Source of the DNA: Medicago truncatula
Lineage: Eukaryota > Streptophyta > Magnoliopsida > Fabales > Fabaceae
NCBI RefSeq assembly: GCF_003473485.1
Contig: NC_053046.1
Coordinates: 7,140,001-7,204,000, forward strand
Length of the DNA stretch: 64,000 nucleotides
Direction of reading: 5' to 3'
Shown: positions 11,659-23,295 of the stretch, piece by piece
Layout of the letters: each line of letters begins with the position of its first letter
Position numbering within the stretch: position 1 is the first letter of the stretch
The notes under the pieces: generated by a model
Database searches by the model: none
What the model was told of the DNA's origin: nothing
What the model saw: only the letters and a program-made list of their open reading frames with translations
Program-made: the position numbers and the translations under genes

Positions 11659-13091
11659 TAGTGGCGGATCCAGAACTCTAGATCGGGGGTGCGAACTAAT
11701 TAAGTTCATTATTTTTACATTAGGTTTTTTAATTAATATTGGCCAAATTTAAACAAACTTTACCCATGATGAATTCCAAAAAGAACACACTACGTGTACA
11801 AAAACATATTTCTGAAAGCACGCCATATATCATATCAGTAGGACAAAAACATATTGCATTTAACCTTGATTACAAACATTTATTACAAATTTTACATATA
11901 TTAAGGAAAAATTGCAATGCGGTTAATGTGTCGAATTTGAGTGAGAATATTACTAAATTGTACTTTGTGTATAGACCTATCGAACAATAAATTTTGTATT
12001 TTAAGACAAATTAGTAGTATCTATTAAAGTTATTTTTGAAAAAAATAATATTAAAATGCATATAGTTATTTTATATTTTAAGACTTATACTTACAGACAT
12101 ATTTCTTGTTAATGGGTGTTTATAAAGAGTATAAATAAAATATAAAATTAAATTCAAGTTAAAACTTTGAATTGATATTTATATCAAATTTACAAGAATA
12201 TCCACATCTTTTGCTATAGTCCAGTGGCAAATCCATAAGATATGAGTCCTCAAGTCGTGTGCTCGATCACATTGGCCTTAAATTTTTAATTTAAATATGA
12301 ATACATGGTAAAAAGTAAAAGTTCAGATAAAATGAAATGGTCAATGTGTGTTTAGATAAGAGACAGACAAACATAAGAAGTCATGACTCATAAGAGTCGT
12401 TAGTCATAATGATTACAAAAATAAATCAAAGAGAAATGATATTTGTACAACCATTTTATGATAACTTTTAAACAACTTTCTCTCTCATACTCATATTATA
12501 TTCTTACTCTCTCTTCCTTTTTCTCTCTCCTTTGTTATTGACCAATAAAAAGAGAGAAAAAGAAGGTTGTCAAAAAGGTTGTATCAAATGGTTGCTCAAA
12601 TATCATTGCTCAAATGCAAAAATGAAAAAGTTTTGTCATAACATATACTCCATCCGTTTTAAAATGAGTATCGCTTTAACAAAAATAATTTATTTCAAAA
12701 TGAATATCATTCTCACTTTTCAATGTCTATTAATTACTTTTTTTTCCAATAGTATCCTTAATTATTATTATCTACACAACTTCCAAAGTATCATTTTGTA
12801 CTTTAATTTATAATGATGACAAATGCACCAATAACTAGCGAGACTATTTTAGTAAGAGTATAATATCTTCTAACAACATTATTCAATTCCTTAATTTGTG
12901 TGCAATTGGCTAAAGCAACACTCATTTTGAAACGGAGGGAGTATAAGATATGTGAGTGAGAGAAGTTCAACTGGTGCAACCTGAAATATTTAGCGTGTGA
13001 AAATGTGATTTTCAATAGTGTGGTAGGTTTGATTTTCAGAATTCTAGGGTGTGCAGGTGCACACCCTCAAAGTAGTGTAGCTCCGCCCCTG
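11659..13091. mobile_element. hAT-type element, 1433 bp, non-autonomous
   Basis: The ends are TAGTGGCGGATCCAG and GTAGCTCCGCCCCTG, inverted and related to the ends of the elements at 27279 and 29825. CTCATGTT at 11651-11658 and 13092-13099 is a perfect 8-bp target duplication, diagnostic of hAT. No transposase domain is visible; short ORFs at 11739-11990 and 12532-12813 are unrecognised. A Stowaway element is nested at 12648-12941. A weak tRNA-like stretch lies at about 12210-12290. Confidence 0.8.
12648..12941. mobile_element. Stowaway MITE, 294 bp, nested in a hAT element
   Basis: The ends CTCCATCCGTTTTAAAATGAGT and its complement ACTCATTTTGAAACGGAGGGAG are the standard CTCCCTCCGT Stowaway (Tc1/mariner) termini. 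They are flanked by TA on both sides (12646-12647, 12942-12943). Confidence 0.9.
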
Positions 13092-13385
13092 CTCATGTTT
13101 GATCACTCTGTTTGACGCGGCTTTGAGCGCTCTTTGTTCCACCATAAAAGTCTCAGTCCTCAATCTCATATATGACGAAACCCCCAGTCAAATTCATACA
13201 TGCATATTTTCCTCTTACTCACCTGTACACAATAACATCTGATGGCTTAGTGTTGATCTTCCATCAAATGGATCAAACAAGAAGTTCAAAGGTGTCCCCT
13301 TTTTCAGAGATATTATCGTCCGTCTGAATATATCAAAAATAACATTCCTAACAAAGTTATACCTCTTATGCAATAGAATTTTTTT

Positions 13386-13740
13386 AGGCAAAATAACACA
13401 ATTAGTCCCTTAACTTTATTTTAGGTAACACTTTCGTCCTTTATCTTTTTTTTTTTTTGTCACGATTTAGTCCTTTATGTTATAAAATGACAATATCTTA
13501 TCATTTTTTATGAGATTTTTTTCAAAGAAATTTGATTTTCTATGCTTGTATGATGAAGATTTACGTTTGCATATGAGTTTGATGATTTTTTTTTTGGAGT
13601 TTTTGATTATTTTTTTCATAAAAAATGATAACTATGTTGTTATTTTATAACATAAAGGACTAAATCGTGACAAAAAAAAGATAAAGGACGAAAATGTTAC
13701 CTAAAATAAAGTTAAGGGATTAATTATGTAATTTTGCCCT
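13386..13740. mobile_element. Foldback MITE, about 355 bp
   Basis: Arms of about 110 bp are near-perfect inverted copies. The left arm reads AGGCAAAATAACAC, then CCCTTAACTTTATTTTAGGT, then TTTAGTCCTTTATGTTATAA. The right arm is its complement and ends TTTTGCCCT. The flanking T-runs hide the target duplication. Confidence 0.75.
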
Positions 13741-14813
13741 TTTTTTATTCAAATGACAAAATTTACATTTATATCATAAATTTTACCGTTACAAAATGAA
13801 AAAAAAGAAGATTTTTTATTAATTAAAGTCACATTAATGATTATTTTACAATAGTTTCTTGTACTTTGAGAATATAAAATTAAACTTTTAAGAGAGAACT
13901 GACACCTCAAGTGTAAAATGAGACATTTACATGTTGTGGGTTGATTTTTCCTTCTTCTTATTAGCGTTTAGACGGATACTTTGTGTCCGTCTGTCTCATC
14001 TTTTTATCGTACTAATGCGTATAAATTACGAACAATTGTTTTTTATTTTTTTAAATTTTAATTAAAATTATTTTGATTTTAATTAAAATTATAAGTATAA
14101 AAAAATAGATATTTTGTACTTTCATATTATAACAAATTATACTTTTCTTGTTCTATGATACCTTTTCAAAAACAATATAACAAATATAATATTTTTTAAA
14201 AATATAACAAATTCTTATATTTGTAATGATATCAATAAAATAACATTTTTATAGTCAAATTTACTTAAATGTATAAATGGAAGAAGAAAAAGTCGGTTCA
14301 AAACCGCCAATTTCTTTATATATTTTTTTTTAGGGGAATTTCTTTATATTTATAGTATAGATAAGCATAAATTAGAATGCACGTGAACTTAAAATAAATA
14401 AAACCGAGGGTACAAGGTATGAATTGATACGTATCTCTGCAACGAGTTTGGTATTTTTCATGAGAACTTGGACCAAATGGTTTTCATTGAAATGAAACTC
14501 GTGGGAGTTGTTTATTACTCACTGGTCTCCCTTCAATTTGATTGTGTTATTTTTTAACTACATTCCAAGTTAGCGTGGTATTGAAGCAAAAAAAATTGAG
14601 AAAAATATTTCTAAAATAAGAAGTTTTCAAATTTTCAAAAATATCAATCCGATTGAATAGAAAAATCAACTCTTTTTTATTATACAAATCCCTCAAACCA
14701 ACCATCATTAGTTGAAAAAGTTTGTATAAATAATTCAGAAAACAATCTGAAATCAATAAAATGGATGGATTGATTTCGATATGAAATTATGAATCATTCT
14801 ATTTGATTCTTAT

Positions 14814-14815
<2 letters not shown>
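13741..14815. other. Intergenic, nothing recognised
   Basis: AT-rich sequence with no gene, RNA or clear repeat boundary. Confidence 0.5.
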
Positions 14816-14844
<29 letters not shown>

Positions 14845-14975
14845 CTTTTTTCAGGTAGCTTAATGGCTAGAATTCACCTTTTTCAATGTAAATAAATGAG
14901 GTGTCAGAGGTTCGAACCCCGACCCCTGCATATAATAATGCATGTCCTTACCAACTGAGCTATGCTCACGGGGAC
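14816..14975 (-). mobile_element. tRNA-derived SINE, minus strand
   Basis: Read in complement: CGTGAGCATAGCTCAGTTGG (box A), GGGGTCGGGGTTCGAACC (box B), a body ending TTCTAGCCATTAAGCTACCT, then a long A tail (poly-T 14816-14846 on plus). TGATTCTTATTC (14804-14815) and TGATTCTTATCC (14976-14987) form a 12-bp target duplication with one mismatch. Confidence 0.85.
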
Positions 14976-15914
14976 TGATTCTTATCCTCATTTCATAAAA
15001 TTAAAATATTTTTTTTGTTGAAAACGGAATGCATATATGCGTTGAATTTCGGTAGAATATGTGAACTGATTAAGGATAATCCAAAACACAAGGCGACTGC
15101 GACTGCGTAGAAGTAATAGACAACCAATTGAATTTAAGACTTTGAGTAGACGATAGGGGAGGGTTTTGAAAAAAAAAAAAAAAAAAAAAAGGAACGAGTG
15201 GAAGAAATAAAAGACATTGGAATGAAAGGGTTCTGGGGGATTAAGTTTTTATTCATTATACAAAATTCTAATCATTTGGGGACTGAAAAATTGTACCGAA
15301 TGAGGTCCAGAGGGTTTATATGAACTTTTCAAATTCAATCCATATTATTATAATATTCTTAAAATTAAAAATATTTTAATCATAAACATTAATTTATCAT
15401 TAGTTAAAATATTTTTCACCTCCCAAAATCCTTCCTCCCCTCGCTTCCAAACTCTCAAACAATGCTCGATTCTTTTTTATTTTTTAAGAACTCCTTAGGG
15501 TTCTTGTTCGTGCACTTAATATAAAAAAATTGTATTGTTAATTGTGTATTTTATTTTTTAAAGAGTTAAATATTGTTTTTTCCAAGATTTAATTTTCGAT
15601 CAGTGAGTTCTTTAACATGTATTTTTAAGACAAAAGTTAAACTGACTTATTAATAGATATAAAAAGACAGCCAATAATAAGGTGCATTAATGCAACAGAA
15701 AAGAGTCATTGGAATTGATCTTCTGTCAAAAAAATTGGAACAAAAACATTTTTGGCGACATTTTGTACATAATTGGCTTTTATTGGTGATAAGCTTGATA
15801 CTATCCATCTTTCGAGTATTCATCTTCATTTGCACCATTTCCTGCAATCTATTGCCAATGATTATCTGCTTGATTCTCACCGAGACATTCCAACTTAAAT
15901 CCAAAAGGCTTACC

Positions 15915-17300
15915 CTTCCTTACTTGAACATCTTCAAAACAAGTTACCATTCCCTTATCTGCTAAGATGGACAAGTTGATATGAAAGCACACAATAGATG
16001 GTGATCTATCCCTCAAAGATGCTTACTTATTCCATAGGCCAGCATACCAAAAGATGTCTTGGTTAAAATCTATATAGAAGATTGTGATCCCACCGTCCAA
16101 GTCACTTTTGTTTTGGAGACTTATCCATATAACAAGATGAAAATTGCTTTCTCCCAACAAAAAAGCTCACTCCCATACAAACTGACCAAAATACTCCCTA
16201 CGTGAGTTAACTCACGCTCGATAGGCTGAAATATAACCTATTTAAGTTAACTCACGCTGGGGTTATAACCTACATGAGTTAACTCACGCTGAGTTATAAC
16301 CTACGTGAGTTAACTCACGTCTCACGTGGATAGCGAACGTGACTTAAGTCATGTTGGGTTTAACACATGCGTGAGTTAACTCACGCGGGGAATATTTTGA
16401 TCAGTTTGTATGAGAGATTGAGAGTGAGTGTTTTTTGTTGGGAGAAAGAGCAATTTTCTAACAAGATTCCTATTGATGATAGTCTAATGACTATGAGTTG
16501 CCAGTTGCCCTCTATGTGTAGTTTGTGCAACAAGCAACCTAAAGCATCTACTCATTTATTCCTTTATTGTCCATTAACCACAACTCTTTGGAACTGGTTA
16601 TATTTTATCATCAAAAGTAGCTAGGCTAAACTTGAACTATATTTTGGATATCTTAAAAATCTAAGATTCACCAATAGGAGACCTAAATAGATTACAACTA
16701 TAACAATGGTGTTGACCGATGTTTCTATAACTGGAAACTATACTGCTCTTTCCACAAGTCCTTCTATGTAATATTTTTCAATCTTAAGAGCCATAAAAGT
16801 TAACACTCCAATTTTCAATTGGATCAAATGTAACAAAAATTCACTGACTTTGGGGAACCTTGTCCAATCTACATGTGTTGGTATTCTTAGAAACATGAAT
16901 GGTGACAATGTTGGCTAATTTGCCCATAATCTTGGTCTATCAAATGCCCTCAAAGTTGAATTGATATGTGTAATTCTAGCAATTGAAGTTGCTCTTGACA
17001 AAAATTGGGATCATCTTTAGATTGAAAGTGACTCAAAGCCAGCTATCTTGGCTTTCAAGTCACCTCATATAGTGCCTTGACACTTGAAGAGTAGACAAAT
17101 TAATTGCTTACATAGGATCACTTCTATGAATTTTATGATTTATCATATCTTTAGAGAGAAGAAAATAATTGTGTTAATAAGATAGCTACTTTATGCTTAT
17201 CTTTGCACTCTTTTACTTGGTGAAATAATACTTCAACTAACAATCTTTTTCTTTTCTTTTGATGCTTAAGCTTTAGCCCTCCTCTTTTTGTCACTTTCTC
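15915..17300 (+). pseudogene. LINE ORF2 remnant (zf-RVT and RNase H-like) split by a MITE
   Basis: Plus-strand frames encode GDLSLKDAYLF, SWLKSI, KIVIPPSKSLLFWRLIH up to 16138. After the insert at 16139-16458 they resume with KIPIDDSLMT, CQLPSMCSLCNKQPKASTH, CPLTTTLWNWL. This is a zf-RVT domain with its cysteines and histidine. Beyond a stop at 16622 there are traces of a plant RNase H-like domain, including ESDSKPAILAFKSP near 17030. Multiple stops and frame changes show decay. The insertion falls exactly between WRLIH and NKIPID. Confidence 0.78.
16139..16458. mobile_element. Palindrome-array Mutator-like element A, 320 bp
   Basis: Terminal inverted repeats of about 60 bp start GAAAATTGCTTTCTCCCAAC and, in complement, GAAAATTGCTCTTTCTCCCA. 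TAACAAGAT at 16130-16138 and 16459-16467 is a perfect 9-bp target duplication. The interior (16200-16386) holds six palindromic units: five on GTTAAC (perfect at 16303-16320 and 16369-16386; full or partial at 16201, 16242, 16273) and one on CTTAAG (16338-16353). It is inserted in a dead LINE. No coding capacity. Confidence 0.85.
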
Positions 17301-17702
17301 TTTCTAATAAGATTTGAGTGTTGATCTAGGTTACCCTAGACACATCTCTTCCCCCCCAAAAAAAATAAAATTACTCTCTCCACTTATTTTTATTTGTTAT
17401 TTACAAAATTTATATCAAGAAAAAAAAAACTATTGTTTTGTGAGAAATATTCATAGCTATTTATTGTAGAAAACGAATAAGTGAAATAAAATAATATAAA
17501 CAATCAAATGTATCATAAAAAAGACAAATAATTTTATAAAATAATAGTTAATATTATATATTTATACGAGAAAGAATCAAATTAGTATATCAGAAGAATT
17601 ACATTAGCAATTGCACTCATCAATTATATTGTATAATTTAACTATAGTTGAATTAATCAACCAGGAATTATTGCATGTGTCTTCAAAATGCTTAATCATT
17701 GT
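17301..17702. other. Intergenic, nothing recognised
   Basis: AT-rich sequence directly after the LINE remnant, with no coding or RNA signal. Confidence 0.5.
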
Positions 17703-17785
17703 CCTTGTGAGTTTAGTTCAATTGGAATAGACAATGCATAATATATACAATGCCTGAGGTTCAAACCCCCACCACAAAAAAAATA
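17703..17785 (+). mobile_element. tRNA-derived SINE
   Basis: Box A-like GAGTTTAGTTCAATTGG and box B-like GAGGTTCAAACCCC are followed directly by an A-rich run. It belongs to the same family as 11266-11408 but is truncated after box B. No clear target duplication. Confidence 0.65.
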
Positions 17786-17947
17786 AAGCTTATCGCTAAC
17801 TAGTTTTTCTTTTTTTTTTCTTTCTAACATCTCAATCTCAAGCGTTTACATTTGAAAAGATTCATTTGTTAGTCATCATGTGTAATGTAGGGTAACATTA
17901 GTCAACAAGAAGAGATAACAGCATATACTAGGTAGGAGGTTGACAAT

Positions 17948-18460
17948 TTTTTTTTTTTTTTTGACAAAAATAAAATGATATTCATTCATTCAAATCGAGA
18001 GATTATATCATTCAACACCGCTAAAAACGTAAAGAACAAATCTGCGAACAAACTCACAGCATCCAAATTAATAGCATATAACGGCATAATGACTACAAAA
18101 ATATATGATAAAATTAAAGTCACCGAAATATCCATGGTCTCCGGATCTGCAACGTTGACGTCCAAATCTTTGATTGAATAATTGATCTTTCAATGGGAAT
18201 AAAATGAACACCGCAAGAAGACGGGAAAGCAAACAACGCCGCACAAGACGACGAACAACAAACCACCACACTTAGATGATGAAAGCACAAAGAAAAAAAC
18301 TTAGATCTATGTGAAAGTCACTTATTTAGATTGAAATAGAGAGAAAAAGATGAAGAGGGGTGATTTCAGGTCAAAAATTAATCCAAAACCATCCCCGAAT
18401 GAAGAAACGGGAAGAGAAAACCTAGAGAGAGAAAACTAGGACGATTGACAATTTTTATTT
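17948..18460 (-). mobile_element. Retroposon 3' end, minus strand
   Basis: Poly-T at 17948-17963 is the complement of an A tail. In complement the body carries GACGTCAACGTTGCAGATCC, then GGAGACC, and TGAATGAATATCATTTTATT just before the tail. The same sequence occurs in plus orientation at about 18700-19130. It is probably a LINE 3' region or a LINE-mobilised retroposon. No coding is recognised and the left limit is approximate. Confidence 0.55.
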
Positions 18461-18699
18461 TGTCCGCATATAGGTTTAGATTTATTGTATTTAAGTGAAA
18501 ACGAGGTATCTTTCGTCTAAAAAAACATGAGGAACACAATACTTTTTCTTCCCTTCTTTTTTTCTTAAGAACGAAGGATAATAGATATATAAATATAAAT
18601 AAATGGTCAATTTGTTCTTCTTTCATTTCTCGTCGCCCCTATTCTTATTTATCGAAGATGGATGATTTAAAATTAATTTTGATTCAAAATCATTCATCC

Positions 18700-19130
18700 G
18701 AATTTTTCTTTTTTAATTGAATAAGTAATTTCTACATATTTTCAGTCTTCCTTCGTTTGTTTTTGTGAATTCGACGTCTTTACACAACTCTGTTTGTTTT
18801 GATTTCTCGTCTTTGTGCTGTGTGTTTTTTATTTCTCGTGCGATGTTTATTTGATTCAGGTTGAAAGACTGGTTTTGAGTAAGTACAAATTCGATCAATG
18901 ACTTTGGCGTCATCAACGTTGCAGATCCAGAGACATTAGTATTCCGAAGACTTGAATATAGTCATGTTTGTAGGTTTATGTACTTTGTCGTTTTATGTTA
19001 TTAACATGGTTGCACTGAGTTTGTTCGTGGATTCATCTTTTTTGTTTTTAACGACTTTGAATTTGTATTGTATCAATTTACTCTATCGATTTTAATGAAT
19101 GAATATCGTTTATTTTTGTAAAAAAAAAAA
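18700..19130 (+). mobile_element. Retroposon 3' end, plus strand
   Basis: This is an inverted relative of 17948-18460: GCGTCATCAACGTTGCAGAT, then CCAGAGACATTAG, ending TTTTAATGAATGAATATCGT and an A tail at about 19120-19130. The two copies face each other and could form a large hairpin. Confidence 0.55.
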
Positions 19131-19194
19131 GGTCTATAAATTCGCCCAAAAAGAAATAGATATATAAATAAATGTATATGCGTATGTAAACCCA

Positions 19195-19375
19195 TTTGGG
19201 GTTGGCTTGGGATCTTGGAGTTTGCTCCTCAAGAGGTCTTAGGTTCGACTCCCTCTGGCGTCAATTTCGGTGGGCTAAGTCCATACAGAGCGCAAGCGGG
19301 TGATGAAATTGGTCCCCTAGAATTAGTCGATTCTTGGATCGGATACCGAGTTTTTTTAAAAAAAAAATGTGTATG
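19195..19375 (+). mobile_element. Au-like tRNA-derived SINE
   Basis: TTGGCTTGGGATCTTGGAG (box A) and TAGGTTCGACTCCC (box B) are followed by the body GGTGGGCTAAGTCCATACAG and GGATACCGAG before a T/A-rich end. Box spacing and this body recall the plant Au SINE family. It is placed in the spacer upstream of the second complete P450 gene. Confidence 0.7.
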
Positions 19376-19913
19376 TAATATACCAAAAAAAAAGTATATG
19401 TGGATTGATAATCATCCTTTTTTCCTTAAAAAAAAAAAAAAATCATACTTTTCATTTCTAGAAAAAAATTAGGTTGTCAATTACTAAAGCTAAGAAGTAA
19501 ATAAAGAATATACACATTTCTAAATTGAGGACATTACTCATGCATCTATCACTCTAATAGCATGTATTATGCTCCACAGTAGCACTATTGGAAAGAAAGA
19601 AAAAAAAAAATAACATGTATTATGTTATGATAGCGAATATATATATATGTGTGTGTGTCTATGTATATATACACACACTATGATTTATTTTTATTTTTAT
19701 AGAATTACACAAACTCAAAACTAATATTTCACACTATGTATATACTAGTCTTTCATACATATGTGTAATCTATTTTTCAGCCTTTTGACTGAGATCAAAT
19801 GTAATATATCTTCTTATGAGTTTAATATTTACCAATGAATTTTAATATTAGAAAAAGCTAAACTGCAACATAATCTGTATTAAAGTATAACTAGCTGGAC
19901 AGATTCAAGAGTC

Positions 19914-19921
19914 TATAAATA
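19914..19921 (+). promoter_or_regulatory. Probable TATA box of the P450 gene at 19975
   Basis: TATAAATA, 61 bp before the ATG, in the same context as the paralogue's motif at 8064. Confidence 0.6.
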
Positions 19922-19974
19922 ACAACCCCATAACATCTTAGCATACATAACATCTTCCCTTAAATATTAATGCA

Positions 19975-22577
19975 ATGGAAGCTCAACTTTCCTTCTTTGT
20001 TATTCCCTTCTTTCTTTTGTTCGTGTTGCATTGGCTAGCAAAGTATTCTAAGACAAAAAAAAGCCATAGTAAATTGCCTCCTGGTCCAATGAAATTTCCT
20101 CTCATTGGTAACCTTCCTCAACTAGCCATGTCCAAAAAACGTCCACATCATGCTCTACATGAACTTTCTCATAAATATGGACCTTTAATGCACATACAAC
20201 TTGGTGAAATTTCTACTGTGATTGTATCATCTCCTAAATTGGCAAAGGAAATAATGAAAACACATGATGCTGCTTTTGCTAATAGGCCAAAACTTCTTTC
20301 CCCTGAAATTATGGCCTATGGTTCAAAAGATATTGTATTTTCTCCATATGGTGATTTTTGGAGACAAATGAGAAAAATATGTGTCTTTGAACTTCTAAGT
20401 GCTAAAAGGGTTCAATCTTTTTCTTATATTAGAGAAGATGAAACAAAAAAATTGATACAATCCATTCAATCATCAACAGGCTCAACAATCAATCTCACTA
20501 GTAGAATTTTCTCAATGGTAAGTTCAAATATTTCAAGGGCAGCTTTTGGTGACAAATCAAAGGACCAGGATGAATTTGTTGATTTGGTTAGAAAGGTTGT
20601 GGAAATGTCGAGTGGATTTGGTGTCGATGATTTGTTTCCTTCGATTAAACCGTTACATATACTATCTGGAATGAAACCGAAATTGGAGAAAATTCACAAG
20701 CGTGTAGACAAAATCATTGAAAACATTATTAGACAACATCAAGAAAAGCGAGAAAGAGCAAAAGAAGACGACAACAATGAAGTTGATAACGAAGATCTTC
20801 TAGATGTTCTTTTGCGAGTCCAACAAAGTGATAACCTTGATATCAAAATAACAACCAACAACATCAAAGCTGTGATTTGGGTTAGTTACAATGAACTTAT
20901 GATTATTTATAAATTAGCACTAACATCAGCACCATACTCAATAATAATCTCCTCTTTACTAAAAAAAATGTTTAGCAATTGTTAAAACGTGGCTAAAAAG
21001 TACAAAAATTGTAGTGGCTACATTTAGCCACGATCAGTTGTTGTTTAATTTAGCCACGCGAAATTTAATATTGGTAATTTTTTTGGGTGGAGGTATCGGG
21101 GTTCAAACCCCAATCATAACATCCGGCCTAACAATTTCGACTATTTACCAGTTGAGCTAGGACTTGTGGATAATATTGGTAATATTATTAGGCACGATTA
21201 TAAATAAATTTAGCTATGTCATATGGTTGAAAAACTATGTGCCAAAATCAAAATTTCAGCCACGGTCAAAACAATGACTATACAGCGCAAAGACTATGCC
21301 ACCCTACTGCCCGTGTGTGCTAAATCAATGGATATCTTCATCAAGTAAAATTTGTTCAAGCTTACGTGATGTTTACATGAGTCAAACTAAACCGGTGAAT
21401 CTCGTTATTGATTTAGTTTAAGGCTATGTTTGGTAAAAAAAAATAGTGAATAGTGAAAAAGTTAACGTATAACGGATAACTGATAAATTAACTTATAATT
21501 AATAGCGGATAAGTTAGCTGGTTGAGTTTGTAGTTTTTAACGGTTGAATTAATTTATAAATATGAAATGACATAAAAAAATATGTTTTTAATTAATATTT
21601 AGTATTTTTCAATTAATATTACAGGGATGAAATTGAGATAAATAATGAGAAGCTATACATTTTAAGCTAAGTTTTAAAATGATATAAGCTACAAACTCGT
21701 GAGAAAATGACGGTTGTCAAATATCTTTTTTAATTAAATAAACTTATAAGACATAATTTTATTTGGGACAGAAGTATAAGACATAAACAATAACTCAAAC
21801 ATGTGTCTCATAAATCACCCTTACAAGTCATATTTCGTATGCTTTTACCATTAAACATTGACAACAATACAACACATAATTGAAGATGCAATATCTAACC
21901 CAATCTTTTGAACTTTACTTTTTATTTTTTTAAATATAAAAAATGTACACAATTTGATATTTCAGGACGTATTTGTTGCCGGAACTGATACAACATCGAC
22001 AACAATAGAGTGGGCTATGTCAGAAATGATGAAAAATCCAAGTGTGAGAGAAAAAGCACAAGCTGAACTAAGAGAAGCATTCAAAGGAAAGAAAATAATA
22101 TCTGAATCTGATCTAAATGAACTAACTTACTTTAAGTTAGTGATCAAAGAAACAATGAGGTTACACCCACCTTCACCTTTATTGGTCCCTAGAGAATGCA
22201 CTGAATTGACCATCATAGATGGTTATGAAATACCAAAAAATACTAAAGTGATGATAAATGCATGGGCAGTGGCAAGAGATCCACAATATTGGACTGATGC
22301 TGAGATGTTCATTCCAGAGAGGTTTGATGGTAGTTTGATTGATTTCAAAGGAAATAATTTTGAGTATATTCCTTTTGGTGCTGGAAGAAGAATGTGTCCA
22401 GGCATGTCATTTGGTATAGCTAGTGTTATGCTTCCTCTTGCTTTATTACTATATCATTTTAATTGGGAACTACCAAATCAGATGAAACCTGAGGATTTGG
22501 ATATGACTGAAAATGTTGGATTGGCAGTTGGAAGGGAAAATGAGTTGTGTTTGATTCCTAATGTTTATGTTATGTGA
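19975..22577 (+). CDS. Cytochrome P450, CYP71D-like (505 aa, two exons)
   Basis: Paralogue of the gene at 8142 and presumably an ER-bound monooxygenase of specialised metabolism; substrate unknown. Exon 1 is 19975-20880 and exon 2 is 21966-22577, joined in phase 0 (TGG|GTTAGT...TTTCAG|GAC). Membrane anchor at about residues 4-22; hinge PPGP; AGTDT (307-311); ETMR (364-367); PERF (419-422); haem loop [10 protein letters not shown] with Cys446. Reading through the donor adds a false ELMIIYKL... tail, so exon 1 must end at VIW. The intron is 1085 bp against 146 bp in the paralogue. The extra length includes a SINE (21079-21170) and a decayed Harbinger-like segment (from 21427). All family landmarks are intact, so the gene is probably functional. 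Confidence 0.94.
21079..21170 (-). mobile_element. SINE in P450 intron, 13-bp target duplication
   Basis: In complement: TCCTAGCTCAACTGGTAAAT (box A) and GGGGTTTGAACCCC (box B), then an A-rich tail. TAATATTGGTAAT at 21066-21078 and 21171-21183 is a perfect 13-bp target duplication. It relates to the copy at 47140-47281 (shared TCGAAATTGTTAGGCC). Confidence 0.88.
21427..21790. mobile_element. Decayed Tourist/Harbinger-like segment in intron
   Basis: GGCTATGTTTGGTAA resembles the terminus GGCTTTGTTTGGTAA of the element at 24527. The body shares GATAAGTTAGCTGG and AAACTCGTGAGAAAATG with it. The right terminus is not found, so the limits are approximate. Confidence 0.45.
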
Positions 22578-23264
22578 TTTCATTATGCTCATCATAATAA
22601 TAGTACGTATATACTTTTATGTCATGTAGCTTTTCATAAATAGATATAATAAATTTGTAATATATGGCATTTGAAACTATGTAAATTGTATTATACTATA
22701 TCACAAGTACAAATAAAACTTTAACTTTGTTATTTAGTTTCATTATCATTCTTCTTTTTGAAGAAGTAGTTCATTATCATTCTATTGACTAGAAATGAGT
22801 TTTCAATTGCAGATTGCATCACATGATACAGTCGCAATATTGCGGTGCAACAACATGCATCTGCAAATATATCAACCCACAATTGCATTGTTTGTAAATC
22901 ACATGAAAATATGAATTGCAAGGCTGCAACATTGTGATCGTAACAATCGCATCTAGACCACGAGATACACTTGCTTGGTCACAAGCATAAAAACGAGTCA
23001 TTTAGACACACACACATAATGATAAAAAGTATGAAAGAGAAAAGAATTAAATAATATATATTTTTGAAATAATTAAATGATAGATATTTTAATGAGTGTA
23101 TATCTAAATGATTTTGATTTAGTATTGTGTCTATATAAGTATTTCTCCTGGACCACATACAGTTGAATCAGGCCACAACAAATCATATAGTGCTCACACA
23201 TATTCTTTTTTAGGGTTGCTCACACAAATTATTTTATATATTCTTCTTTCTTTATATCAAATAT

Positions 23265-23295
<31 letters not shown>

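Noticed and set aside
16201..16386. CRISPR-like array from repeated palindromes
   Set aside because: Units are degenerate and unequally spaced, lie inside a transposon with target duplication, and the genome is a plant.
20881..20982. Read-through tail of the second P450 exon 1
   Set aside because: It is intron sequence after a good donor; the paralogue splices at the same codon.
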